This document shows, one piece after another, positions 17,292 to 26,236 of a stretch of 43,550 nucleotides of DNA. The stretch's first letter is position 1. Each line of letters opens with the position of its first letter. Origin of the DNA: Bryobacterales bacterium. GTDB taxonomy: Bacteria; Acidobacteriota; Terriglobia; Bryobacterales; Bryobacteraceae. The translations under genes and the position numbers were made by a program. The stretch spans positions 1 to 43,550 of the forward strand of contig PLRS01000123.1 in the NCBI GenBank assembly GCA_003164035.1, in the 5' to 3' direction. The notes under the pieces were generated by a model. The model made no database searches and was not told the DNA's origin. It saw only the letters and a program-made list of their open reading frames with translations.

Positions 17292-18446
17292 ATGCGCGTT
17301 GCCGTTGATGCTCACGCCATCGGCCGGCACCTCACCGGGAATGAGGTTTACGTTCGAAGTCTTTTGAACGCACTGGCCTCCGGAAAGCGGGACTGCGAGT
17401 TCATCGCCTACACGTCGGCCGCCGAGGCGGACCATTCGTTGCCGGCTTCGGTGCTGACCAGGAGGGTCGCGGCCAATCCGTTTCTGCGTCTGGGCTTCGA
17501 CTTGGCGCGACGGGTGCGGGCCGATCGTCCGGACCTGCTTCACGTGCAGTACACGGCGCCGTTGAGCTGCAAGGTGCCAATCGTCGTTACGGTGCATGAC
17601 GTGAGCTTTCTGGAGCACCCAGAATACTTTCCCCACGGTCGTGCCTGGCAGTTGCAGCGTACGGTCCGCCGAACAGTGGAGCTCGCGGCCAGGATTCTGA
17701 CCGTATCGGAGTTTTCGCGGCGGTCGATTCTAAAGGTGTACGGGGATCTGGACGAGGACAAGGTGGTGGTGATACCCAACGCGGCCGGTCCCGCGTTTCG
17801 ACCCTTGCCGCGCGCGGCAGCCGCTCCCCAAGTCGCCAGGCGGTTTGGCATTTCCACCCCGTTCGTGCTGTCGGTGGGAGATCTGCAGCCGCGCAAGAAC
17901 CAGATCGGCCTGATTCGCGCCTTCGCCCGCCTGGCATGGGCCTACCCGCAACTTCGGCACAACCTGGTATTGGCCGGGAAGGAAACCTGGTTTGCCGGAC
18001 GGGTGCGGGACGCCGCGCGGGAATCCGGCGTGGCCGACCGCATTCAGTTCACCGGCTTCGTCAGCGACGACGAATTGCAGCAGCTCTACAACGCCTGCGA
18101 CCTGTTTGTATTCCCGTCGTTCTACGAAGGTTTCGGGTTGCCCGCGTTGGAGGCGATGGCCTGCGGGCGGGCGGTAGCCTGTTCCAACGTCACGGCGCTG
18201 CCGGAGGTGGTGGATAGCGCCGCCATCCTGTTCGATCCCTACTCCACCGACGAGATGGTGCGCGCCCTGGCCGACCTGCTGCTGGATGCGGATTTGCGCG
18301 CCCGGATGGAACGTTTGGGAACGCAGCGGGCGGCCCAGTTCAGTTGGCAGAAAGCGGCCGATCTTGCCTTGGAGGTATTCCGGGAGGTGGCCGAAGGCTC
18401 GGTTTCCCGTCCCCTGGCACGCGCCGCCACGGTGGGACGCCGATGA
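17292..18446 (+). CDS. GT4-type glycosyltransferase
   Basis: 384-residue GT-B glycosyltransferase. It opens MRVAVDAHAIGRHLTGNEVY, close in design to the gene at 14896. It has LHVQYTAPL, VVTVHDVSFLEHPEYFP (residues about 97-113), a Ser-containing linker LTVSEFSRRSI, VLSVGDLQPRKNQIGLIRAF (about 194-213) and FPSFYEGFGLPALEAMACG (about 276-294), the GT4 donor-binding EX7E region. It resembles mannosyl- or rhamnosyl-transferases of O-antigen loci, but the sugar cannot be fixed. Its TGA overlaps the ATG of the DUF3108 gene by four bases (ATGA), so the two are translationally coupled. Confidence 0.92.
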   Translation: MRVAVDAHAIGRHLTGNEVYVRSLLNALASGKRDCEFIAYTSAAEADHSLPASVLTRRVAANPFLRLGFDLARRVRADRPDLLHVQYTAPLSCKVPIVVTVHDVSFLEHPEYFPHGRAWQLQRTVRRTVELAARILTVSEFSRRSILKVYGDLDEDKVVVIPNAAGPAFRPLPRAAAAPQVARRFGISTPFVLSVGDLQPRKNQIGLIRAFARLAWAYPQLRHNLVLAGKETWFAGRVRDAARESGVADRIQFTGFVSDDELQQLYNACDLFVFPSFYEGFGLPALEAMACGRAVACSNVTALPEVVDSAAILFDPYSTDEMVRALADLLLDADLRARMERLGTQRAAQFSWQKAADLALEVFREVAEGSVSRPLARAATVGRR

Positions 18447-19144
18447 ATCCTCAAACCCCATTCCGATTGGCCGCCTGGCTGCTCCTGGCTTGGCCCGCCG
18501 TGGCCCAGACCGGCTTTCCCTTTCAGGATGAAACCCTGCGCTACGGCATCGGCTGGCAAAGCGGGCTCAGCCTGGGAGAAGCCTCCCTGACCGCGCACCA
18601 CACCGACAAAGGCTGGGTGTTCACCGTTTCGGTGAATGCCGCCGTGCCCGGCTTCACGCTGAACGACAGCTACCACGCCGTCACCGACAACGGGCTGTGC
18701 TCCCTCGAACTCGACCGCAGCATGGACCACGGAGGCAAGTCCGGCACGGAACGGACCACCTTCGACCAGGCCGCCGGCTCGGCCAAACGCGTGACGCTGT
18801 TCCCTGCCAGCGGCGGGGAGACCACTTTTAGCATTCTCTCCTGCGCGCGCGATGCCGTGGCCTATGTTTATTACGCTCGCGAGGAACTCGGCCAGGGCCG
18901 CATGCCGCAGGCGCAGCAGGTCTACTTCGGCTCCGCCTATATGGCGCACCTGACTTATGTTGGCGCGGAAACCCTTACTGTGGCGGATAAGCCGACCGTG
19001 ACCGATCATCTGACGGTTTCCCTGAAGGGGCCCAAATCGGATATCACGGTAGAGGCATTCTACGCGCGCGACGCGGCGCGCACTCCCTTGGCGATCCGGA
19101 TTCCGGCAAAGCTGGGAACCTTGTCGCTGGAACTGGCGCGCTAG
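18443..19144 (+). CDS. DUF3108 domain secreted protein
   Basis: 233-residue protein with a signal peptide (LAAWLLLAWPAVAQ, residues about 9-22) and a beta-rich body typical of DUF3108 (PF11306). The body starts ETLRYGIGWQSGLSLGEASL and includes DSYHAVTDNGLCSLELDRS and VYYAREELGQGRMPQAQQVY. The family is periplasmic or lipid-exposed and without a proven function. It is coupled to the upstream glycosyltransferase by an ATGA overlap at 18443, suggesting a role tied to envelope glycan assembly; this is inference from context. The stop at 19142-19144 is followed by repeat copy C. Confidence 0.82.
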   Translation: MNPQTPFRLAAWLLLAWPAVAQTGFPFQDETLRYGIGWQSGLSLGEASLTAHHTDKGWVFTVSVNAAVPGFTLNDSYHAVTDNGLCSLELDRSMDHGGKSGTERTTFDQAAGSAKRVTLFPASGGETTFSILSCARDAVAYVYYAREELGQGRMPQAQQVYFGSAYMAHLTYVGAETLTVADKPTVTDHLTVSLKGPKSDITVEAFYARDAARTPLAIRIPAKLGTLSLELAR

Positions 19145-19205
19145 TGGAGTTCCCGTGGTGGGGGTTCTTTGTGGAGCAGGCCGGCGGCCGAATCCCTCAC
19201 AATTC

Positions 19206-19324
19206 GTGGGGCAGCCAATTCTGGCTGCAGCCGGCTCTTAGCCGGCTCCCGCTCGACAGGAAGACATGCCACACCCCGAAGGAGCCGCCTGAAAGGCGGC
19301 TGCGGGCAGAATTGCCCGCCCCAC
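19206..19324 (-). repeat. Palindromic interspersed element, family 1, copy C
   Basis: 119-bp element in the same orientation as copy B. It starts GTGGGGCAGCCAATTCTGGC and ends TTGCCCGCCCCAC. Internal hairpins are AGCCAATTCTGGCT, AGCCGGCTCTTAGCCGGCT, GCCGCCTGAAAGGCGGC and CGGGCAGAATTGCCCG. It ends only 7 bases before the start codon of the glycosyltransferase-methyltransferase gene, so any transcript from upstream carries it as the immediate 5' leader. Confidence 0.92.
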
Positions 19325-19331
19325 GACGCCC

Positions 19332-21308
19332 ATGCGTGTAGCTTTCTTCTCACCCCTCCCGCCGGCCCGGTCCGGGATTGCGGATTATTCCGAGGCGCTG
19401 CTGCGGTCGCTCGGGCCGCTGGCCCAGGTGGAGGTGTTTTCGCGGCCCGGCCAGGTGTACGACCCGGCGCGGTTCGATATCGCTCTTTACCAGGTCGGCA
19501 ATAACGAGCACCACGACTTCGTTTACGAAACCGCCCTTGCGCACCCGGGCGTGGTGGTGATGCACGAAGCTAACCTGCACCATCTGATCGCCTCGCTCAC
19601 GATCAAACGCAAGGATTGGGACGGGTACGTGCGCGAGTGCGAATATAACGGTGGTACCGCAGCCCGCGACTTCGCCCTGCGGGTGCGGGCGCTCGAGGTC
19701 GGACCGGATTACGAAGGGGTCGCCATGACCCGCCGTCTGCTGGAGAGCGCGCGCGGCGCCATCGTCCACAGCCGCTTCATGCGCGACCAGGTGCGGCAAG
19801 CCGGCTTCCGCGGCCCGATCGCGGTAATTCCTCACGGTGCCTGGATTCCCGCCGCGGACCGGAACGGATTTCGCGACCGGCTGGGGCTGGACGAAACCAC
19901 GCCGCTCATCGGCATTTTCGGCTTTCTCAAACCTTACAAACGGATCGCCGAATCGCTGCGCGCCTTTCGCCGCCTTACGCGCCTGGTACCGGAGGCGAAG
20001 ATGATCCTGGTGGGCGAGCCGCATCCCGAGCTTCCGGTGGGGAGCATGATCCGTTCGCTCGGCCTTTCCGCTCAAGCGCGGGTGTTGGGCTTCGCCGCCA
20101 TCGACGATTTCGTGGGATACCTGGCCGCTTGCGACATCGTTCTGAATCTTCGGTACCCCACCGTGGGCGAGAGTTCCGGCACGCTGTTGCGCGCGCTGGG
20201 ATTGGGCAAAGCGGTATTAGTGTCGGAGATTGGCTCGTTCGCCGAATTCCCGGAGGATGTTTGCCTGAAGGTGCCACCGGGGCCGGGCGAGGAAGACCTG
20301 ATTTTCGAGTACCTGAACCTGCTGGTTTCGCGTCCGGAAACGGCGCGCGCGCTGGGGGAGCGGGCCAGGCAATATGTTGCCGCCGAGTGCAACTGGGATT
20401 CGGTGGCGCGGCGTTACGCCGGGTTTCTGGAAGCCGTGTGGCAAGGCAGGGATTGGCCGGAAGAGGAAGCTCCTCCCGTACCCGCCGCCGCGCCGGCCCC
20501 GGTCAGGGAACCGGAATCGGCGGCCGAGACCAACGCGTATCTCTCTTCCTGGGCGCAGAATCGCGCCTCGCGGAATTACCTCGAGACGCACCAGACGCGT
20601 CTCGAAAAAACTCTGGCCATCACGCCCGAAGGCGGCGCGGAAGATCGCATACTGGAAATGGGCGCCTACCTGCAGATTACGCCTGCCCTGCGCACCCGCT
20701 TGGGATATGGCGAGGTGCGCGGCTGCTACTACGGCGCGGCGGGACGGGTGGAACATCGCGACCTTCGCTCCTCGGACGACGAAATGTTTTCCTGCGACAT
20801 CGAGTTGTTCGACGCCGAGAAAGACCCCTTCCCCTACGCCGATGGATACTTCCGGACGGTCCTGTGCTGTGAGCTGCTCGAGCACCTGTTCGAGGATCCG
20901 ATGCACATGATGGGCGAAATCAACCGCGTGCTCCAGCCGGGCGGACACCTGGTGCTGACCACCCCCAACGCGGCCTCGCTGCGGGCCGTCTCGGCGGTGC
21001 TGCAAGGCTACCATCCGGGCTTCTTCGCTTCCTACATCAAGCCCTCGGCATCGGGGGAAGTGGAGGCGCGGCACAATCGGGAATACGCGCCGCGGGAAAT
21101 CCACCAGCTCCTCGAAAACTCCGGGTTCGAGGTCGCGCTGCTTGAAACCGGCGAGTTCCTCGATGCGCCCCATCCCGAATTCGCCTGGGTGGAGCACCTG
21201 CTGGACCGCTATGGCCTTGAAACCAGCCTGCGCGGCGACGGCATCTATGCCGTGGGCCGCAAGACCGGGCCGATCCGGGAACGCTACCCGAATTGGCTGT
21301 ATGCCTGA
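19332..21308 (+). CDS. Bifunctional GT4 glycosyltransferase / class I methyltransferase fusion
   Basis: 658 residues in two parts. Residues about 1-372 form a GT4 glycosyltransferase: FFSPLPPARSGIADYSEALL at the start, VVMHEANLHHL, HSRFMRDQVRQAGF, IPHGAW, IFGFLKPYKRIAESLRAF, then LNLRYPTVGESSGTLLRALG as the donor site. A Pro/Ala/Glu linker (about 374-400) leads to a methyltransferase-like domain (about 400-645). That domain has CCELLEHLFEDPMHMMGEIN, RVLQPGGHLVLTTPNAASLR and REYAPREIHQLLENSGFEV. Motif I, normally GxGxG, reads ILEMGAYLQI (about 438-447), so SAM binding is uncertain. The start ATG 19332 has no Shine-Dalgarno in the 7 bases after repeat C. A role in adding and methylating a glycan residue is inferred. 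Confidence 0.87.
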   Translation: MRVAFFSPLPPARSGIADYSEALLRSLGPLAQVEVFSRPGQVYDPARFDIALYQVGNNEHHDFVYETALAHPGVVVMHEANLHHLIASLTIKRKDWDGYVRECEYNGGTAARDFALRVRALEVGPDYEGVAMTRRLLESARGAIVHSRFMRDQVRQAGFRGPIAVIPHGAWIPAADRNGFRDRLGLDETTPLIGIFGFLKPYKRIAESLRAFRRLTRLVPEAKMILVGEPHPELPVGSMIRSLGLSAQARVLGFAAIDDFVGYLAACDIVLNLRYPTVGESSGTLLRALGLGKAVLVSEIGSFAEFPEDVCLKVPPGPGEEDLIFEYLNLLVSRPETARALGERARQYVAAECNWDSVARRYAGFLEAVWQGRDWPEEEAPPVPAAAPAPVREPESAAETNAYLSSWAQNRASRNYLETHQTRLEKTLAITPEGGAEDRILEMGAYLQITPALRTRLGYGEVRGCYYGAAGRVEHRDLRSSDDEMFSCDIELFDAEKDPFPYADGYFRTVLCCELLEHLFEDPMHMMGEINRVLQPGGHLVLTTPNAASLRAVSAVLQGYHPGFFASYIKPSASGEVEARHNREYAPREIHQLLENSGFEVALLETGEFLDAPHPEFAWVEHLLDRYGLETSLRGDGIYAVGRKTGPIRERYPNWLYA

Positions 21309-21336
21309 GCGAGGAAAGCGGCCGCCCGGGTGCTCG

Positions 21337-21390
21337 ACCGATCTGGGGATCTCGCAGTGTAGCTGGGGAACGGATTTTCCCCAGATCGGT
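21337..21390. other. 13-bp perfect inverted repeat after the fusion gene
   Basis: ACCGATCTGGGGA at 21337-21349 pairs with TCCCCAGATCGGT at 21378-21390 across a 28-base loop, starting 28 bases after the stop of the glycosyltransferase-methyltransferase gene. No T-run follows. It could be a transcript-stabilising stem or part of another intergenic element; not a classical terminator. Confidence 0.6.
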
Positions 21391-21427
21391 TAACCGGAAT
21401 TTCCCACAGAGGCTCTGGTGCCGTGTC

Positions 21428-21456
21428 GTGGCGGAGGCAGTCCTGCCCAATGCCAC
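21428..21456. repeat. Small GTGGC...GCCAC hairpin
   Basis: GTGGC at 21428-21432 and GCCAC at 21452-21456 enclose an internal hairpin GGCAG-TC-CTGCC. This is a miniature of the larger elements nearby and lies 35 bases upstream of copy D. Confidence 0.45.
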
Positions 21457-21490
21457 ATATTGTTTTCCCCGTCGGCACGAACCTGCACAA

Positions 21491-21611
21491 GTGGGGCGGG
21501 CAATTTTGCCCGCAGCCGCCTTTTTAGGCAGCTCTTTCGAGGCGTGGCGAGTCTTCCATCCCGGCGAGAGCCGGCTAAAAAGCCGGCTGCAGCCAGAATT
21601 GGCTGCCCCAC
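21491..21611 (+). repeat. Palindromic interspersed element, family 1, copy D
   Basis: 121-bp element in the same orientation as copy A. It starts GTGGGGCGGGCAATTTTGCC and ends AGAATTGGCTGCCCCAC. The second hairpin carries one mismatch (GCCGCCTTTTTAGGCAGC); the third is GCCGGCTAAAAAGCCGGC. The flank right of the element (ATTTGTGCAGGACGTCGCC) resembles that of copy A (ATTTGCGCAGAATGTCGCC), so the conserved unit is slightly longer than the palindrome. Confidence 0.92.
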
Positions 21612-21645
21612 GATTTGTGCAGGACGTCGCCGAAGTGAAAACTAT

Positions 21646-21697
21646 GTGGCATCGGTCCGTCCTGCCGATGTCACCTCGGCATTCTGGATGGCCGAGG
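21646..21697 (+). repeat. Half-element with GTGG end and two hairpins
   Basis: It begins GTGG, continues into a first hairpin CATCGG/CCGATG (21650-21670) and a second CCTCGGC/GCCGAGG (21674-21697). The order matches one half of the larger elements. No matching right half is visible. Confidence 0.5.
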
Positions 21698-21717
21698 CAA
21701 AATGACTTGACCCAGAG

Positions 21718-21807
21718 GTGGGACAGACGATCGTTTCTTGTCGTCTGTCAGGCTGCCAAGGCTTGGCGAAGGCCCGACAGACCACGAAAAGCGATGGTCT
21801 GTCCCAC
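21718..21807. repeat. Palindromic element, family 2, copy 1
   Basis: 90-bp element with inverted arms of about 32 bases. The left arm opens GTGGGACAGACGATCG and the right closes CGATGGTCTGTCCCAC. Each arm can also fold on itself through GACAGAC/GTCTGTC around a short T- or A-rich loop. A second copy lies at 39130-39218. Confidence 0.9.
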
Positions 21808-21862
21808 CTCCACACCGCCGAAACATGGCTAACATGGCTCACCCCAAATTCCGCGACTTCAG

Positions 21863-21901
21863 GAGTCTCCGACTCTCAGCAGGCACGAATGCCTGAGCCA
21901 C
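21863..21901 (-). repeat. Half-element ending CCAC with two hairpins
   Basis: Read on the reverse strand it starts GTGGCTCAGGCATTCGTGCC. It holds hairpin one AGGCA/TGCCT (21881-21894) and hairpin two GAGTC/GACTC (21863-21875). The plan is that of half a family 1 or 4 element; the other half is not seen. With the preceding entries it fills the 675-base gene-free gap before copZ. Confidence 0.5.
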
Positions 21902-21983
21902 GGTGGCGCGCAACCGGTAGAAATGCGGGTTAGGCGCCCCGGCCGCTCGCATCGTCACAGGCTCTCTTGCCATCATATTTGGT

Positions 21984-22189
21984 ATGCAGACTTTAGAAAT
22001 GCCGGTTGGTGGCATGACCTGCCAGAACTGCGCGCGTGGGGTGGAGCGCAAACTGTCGGCCACTCCGGGCGTACACAAAGCCACGGTGAAGCTGGAAGAG
22101 CACAGCGCCACGGTGGAGTACGACGAAGAACGCGTAAACCCGGAAGAGCTGGCGGCGGCGGTGCGGCAGTTGGGCTACCAAGTGCCGGC

Positions 22190-22193
<4 letters not shown>
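21984..22193 (+). CDS. copZ: Copper chaperone, heavy-metal-associated domain
   Basis: 69-residue cytoplasmic metallochaperone made of one HMA domain. [15 protein letters not shown] (residues about 10-24) gives the CxxC copper site. The ferredoxin-like fold continues through [20 protein letters not shown] and ends QLGYQVPA. It should carry Cu(I) to the ATPase encoded immediately downstream. The start of that gene overlaps this stop by ATGA, so the two are translationally coupled. No obvious CsoR or CueR operator was identified upstream. Confidence 0.92.
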
Positions 22194-24244
<2,051 letters not shown>

Positions 24245-24338
24245 GGCTCGAAAGCGATCTTACCGGTCGAAGGCGTTATTGACGAAAACAACGGAAGTAT
24301 GCCATACGTTAGTTGAGCCCGGCTCCATCCGGCGGAGA

Positions 24339-24355
24339 GCCCGAATCCATCGGGC
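24339..24355 (+). promoter_or_regulatory. Hairpin next to Shine-Dalgarno, module 1
   Basis: GCCCGAATCCATCGGGC forms a 6-bp stem directly followed by AGGTGA, 17 bases before ATG 24373. A near-identical module precedes the next gene. It could control ribosome access or be a small repeat; the duplication is seen, the role is inferred. A weaker hairpin (GCCCGGCTCCATCCGGC) sits just upstream. Confidence 0.5.
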
Positions 24356-24372
24356 AGGTGAAAAAAACGACA

Positions 24373-24618
24373 ATGAAAGAACTCACGGCCGCCCAGGTCA
24401 AGACACACGAAATACTCCACGGGGTAACCGAGTCCATTGACAGAATCACCCGCACCCTGGAACCCCTCGCCGCTTCCGTCGCCGCACACGACAGTCAAAT
24501 CGAAGCACTCATTCGCGTGGTGGAAAAGCACGACGCCCAGATCACCAAGACAAGCGAAGCCGTCGCCGCCCTGGAACGCCAGCGGCAGGCATACATCAAC
24601 ACGCTGGCCCACGACTAA
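24373..24618 (+). CDS. Small coiled-coil protein 1
   Basis: 81-residue acidic-basic helical protein with no signal or membrane segment. Heptad-like spacing of Leu, Ile and Val runs through most of it (VTESIDRITRTLEPLAASVA, HDSQIEALIRVVEKHDAQIT), pointing to one long coiled coil. Family not recognised. ATG 24373 is preferred to an upstream GTG-type start because it follows the hairpin and the AGGTGA tract. It sits directly before a second coiled-coil gene with a matching leader, so the pair may form a complex. Confidence 0.6.
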   Translation: MKELTAAQVKTHEILHGVTESIDRITRTLEPLAASVAAHDSQIEALIRVVEKHDAQITKTSEAVAALERQRQAYINTLAHD

Positions 24619-24623
24619 CCGTA

Positions 24624-24640
24624 GCCCGAACCTATCGGGC
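24624..24640 (+). promoter_or_regulatory. Hairpin next to Shine-Dalgarno, module 2
   Basis: GCCCGAACCTATCGGGC forms the same 6-bp stem as module 1 and is directly followed by AGGAGA, 11 bases before ATG 24652. It starts 5 bases after the stop of the preceding small gene, so it could also act as an intercistronic element. Confidence 0.5.
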
Positions 24641-24651
24641 AGGAGAGACAC

Positions 24652-24972
24652 ATGACCACGGAAGAACGCTTCGAGCGCATCGAACAATTCACCGCAGGCA
24701 TCGCCGAAGAGCGCCGCAAAGACCGCCAGGAATACAAAGAACTCTGGCGCGATACCCAGCGCCAAATTCACGAACTCGCCCTCGAAACGCGTCTGCGCTT
24801 CGATCAGATCGCCGACAGGTTCGACCAGGTGGCCAACCGCCTGGACGCCACCGCCGAACAAATCGACAAACTCGCCACCGAGTCGCGCGCCCAGAACAAA
24901 GAACTCGGCGAACGCATCGAAGGCCTGGTATCCGGCATCGGCAAGATCCTCAGCAAAAACGAAGAAGCCTAG
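24652..24972 (+). CDS. Small coiled-coil protein 2
   Basis: 106-residue cytoplasmic helical protein. Residues about 5-35 are rich in Glu, Arg and Lys (EERFERIEQF, EERRKDRQEYKELW). A repeated segment LRFDQIADRFDQVANRLDAT follows, then AEQIDKLATESRAQNKELGE, with regular heptads and a Phe/Leu core. No known enzyme motif. The style recalls small coiled-coil proteins often found as multi-copy families in related genomes, but no family is named. A Shine-Dalgarno (AGGAGA) precedes ATG 24652. The next gene encodes DUF29. Confidence 0.65.
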   Translation: MTTEERFERIEQFTAGIAEERRKDRQEYKELWRDTQRQIHELALETRLRFDQIADRFDQVANRLDATAEQIDKLATESRAQNKELGERIEGLVSGIGKILSKNEEA

Positions 24973-25064
24973 TCTCCGCCGCGTGCCTCGCCGCGAAAGC
25001 GGCCTCCGCATAAGCGGAGCCTCTCGGGTGGTTCCGAGGGCCGGGTAGGCAACCCTGGCGGAGA
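24973..25064 (+). ncRNA. Candidate structured leader upstream of the DUF29 gene
   Basis: TCTCCGCC (24973-24980) pairs perfectly with GGCGGAGA (25057-25064). Between them stand hairpins GCCGC-GAAA-GCGGC (24990-25003) and CTCCGC-ATAA-GCGGAG (25004-25019), a stem around CCTC..CGG/CCGAGG (25020-25039), and GCCGGGT/ACCCTGGC (25040-25059), which competes with the outer stem. The layout is a multi-branch junction ending 7 bases before ATG 25072. I do not recognise a known riboswitch class. It begins directly after the stop of the preceding gene. Confidence 0.4.
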
Positions 25065-25071
25065 TTGAGCC

Positions 25072-25488
25072 ATGAAGACCTTATACGAAACCGATTTTGT
25101 GGAATGGTCGGACCGGACCGCGGAACTGCTGCGCGCCGGCCGCTTCGACGAACTGGAAATTGAGAACGTGGCCGAGGAGATCGCCAGCTTGGGAAAAGCG
25201 GAACGTAAGGCCGTCCGGTCGCAATTACAGCGGCTCATAATGCACAAGATCAAGCAGCAGATACAGCCGGAGCGCGACGGAAACAGTTGGCAAGCCCCGA
25301 TTGCCGAGGCGCGGCAGGCGCGGCTGGACGATATTGAGGATTCCCCCAGCCTTCGCAGGCATCTCGAAGAGAACTTACAGAAGCTCTACCGGCGCGCAAT
25401 GGAAACGGCGCTCATCGAAACAAGGCTAGATTACTCTCCCTTCCCCAACGAGTGCCCCTGGAGTCTCGATACTCTGCTCGCCAACTGA
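25072..25488 (+). CDS. DUF29 family protein
   Basis: 138-residue protein of the DUF29 family, common in cyanobacteria and acidobacteria and of unknown biochemical role. It opens LYETDFVEWSDRTAELLRAG (residues about 4-23). It continues FDELEIENVAEEIASLGKAE and RKAVRSQLQRLIMHKIKQQ, then ends with an aromatic segment LDYSPFPNECPW. These blocks in this order are the family pattern. The length is normal. The start ATG 25072 is supported by the fit to the family N-terminus; the Shine-Dalgarno (GGAGATTG) overlaps the leader's closing stem, so folding could affect initiation. Confidence 0.85.
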   Translation: MKTLYETDFVEWSDRTAELLRAGRFDELEIENVAEEIASLGKAERKAVRSQLQRLIMHKIKQQIQPERDGNSWQAPIAEARQARLDDIEDSPSLRRHLEENLQKLYRRAMETALIETRLDYSPFPNECPWSLDTLLAN

Positions 25489-25497
25489 TCCGGACCG

Positions 25498-26019
25498 TCA
25501 CGAATGCCCCGCCCCGCGCGCCGCAAACGCGGCCAGCAGCTTGCGGCCGGCAAAGAAGACGATGGCGAAGAAGACGGCACAACTGATGGCAAAGACGGCG
25601 AGGCGGCGAGGCGGGGATAGGGTGGTCGCGTTCGGCCCCGCCGGAACGCCGAAATCCAGCCATACGCGCAACCGCACCATGGGGGTTTTGCCATCGCCGA
25701 GCTGGTTGTCCAGCACGATGGCATATTCGCCGGGAACCCGAATGGCGTGGCGCAGTGTGCCGGAGCTGGCCGGGCCGGCGATTTCGAGCGCGCCCTGCGG
25801 CAGCCCGCGCGCCAAATGTTCCAGATCGTTGCGGCTCACCAGCGCCATGCGAATGTGGCCGGCGCCCGTCGGGGCGTCGTACCTGGCGGTGACCGTAGCC
25901 GGCCGCTGCTCCAGATCGATCCGAAAGAAATGCCACTCGCCGGCCGGAATCGGGTAGACCTCGTCCACCATCATGAGCCGGCTTTGCGCCAGCGCGAACA
26001 GGCAAAGAAATGAAAGCAT
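25498..26019 (-). CDS. Unrecognised exported protein with C-terminal membrane anchor
   Basis: 173 residues from ATG 26019 (GTG 26031 is an alternative four codons earlier). The N-terminus MLSFLCLFALAQSRL is a signal peptide. The middle is beta-rich (EWHFFRIDLEQRPATVTARY, IRVPGEYAIVLDNQLGDGKT). A C-terminal helix (AVFAISCAVFFAIVFFAG, residues about 141-158) is followed by Arg/Lys residues, so the body would face the periplasm. AGGTG lies 9 bases before ATG 26019. No family recognised. The gene is convergent with DUF29 (9 bases between stops) and its start is next to a palindromic element. Confidence 0.65.
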   Translation of the reverse strand: MLSFLCLFALAQSRLMMVDEVYPIPAGEWHFFRIDLEQRPATVTARYDAPTGAGHIRMALVSRNDLEHLARGLPQGALEIAGPASSGTLRHAIRVPGEYAIVLDNQLGDGKTPMVRLRVWLDFGVPAGPNATTLSPPRRLAVFAISCAVFFAIVFFAGRKLLAAFAARGAGHS

Positions 26020-26038
26020 GCGGCGTGTCACCTAAGGC

Positions 26039-26133
26039 GACAACCGCTCCCTGACGGTCGCGGCTCGGACTCGCGGCCCGGGCACGGTTCGGCAGCACCC
26101 AGTCGGAGCCGCGACCGTTAGGGAGCGGTTGTC
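26039..26133. repeat. Palindromic element, family 3, copy 2
   Basis: 95-bp near-perfect inverted repeat. The left arm reads GACAACCGCTCCCTGACGG then TCGCGGCTCGG; the right arm CGGAGCCGCGACCG then TTAGGGAGCGGTTGTC. The loop is about 35 bases. It lies 20 bases upstream of the start of the preceding minus-strand gene. Its arms resemble those at 6371-6461. Confidence 0.9.
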
Positions 26134-26236
26134 AGTCATCACGGAACGGCCCCGGCCCGCCGGCAAAGCCTCGCGGGCTTGCCAAAGGGCTACAATAGGG
26201 CCATGATCGACAGTATGGCACAGCCGCGGGAGGGGC

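Noticed and set aside
21718-21807. Family 2 element as a Rho-independent terminator
   Set aside because: Strong stem but no T-run after it, and an identical design occurs in another gap, so a repeat is the better reading.
25020-25064. Resemblance of the DUF29 leader to a SAM-type riboswitch (GGGTAGGCAACCC)
   Set aside because: Only the GGCAACC string matches; the conserved core and helix order of SAM-I are absent and the downstream gene is not a methionine gene.
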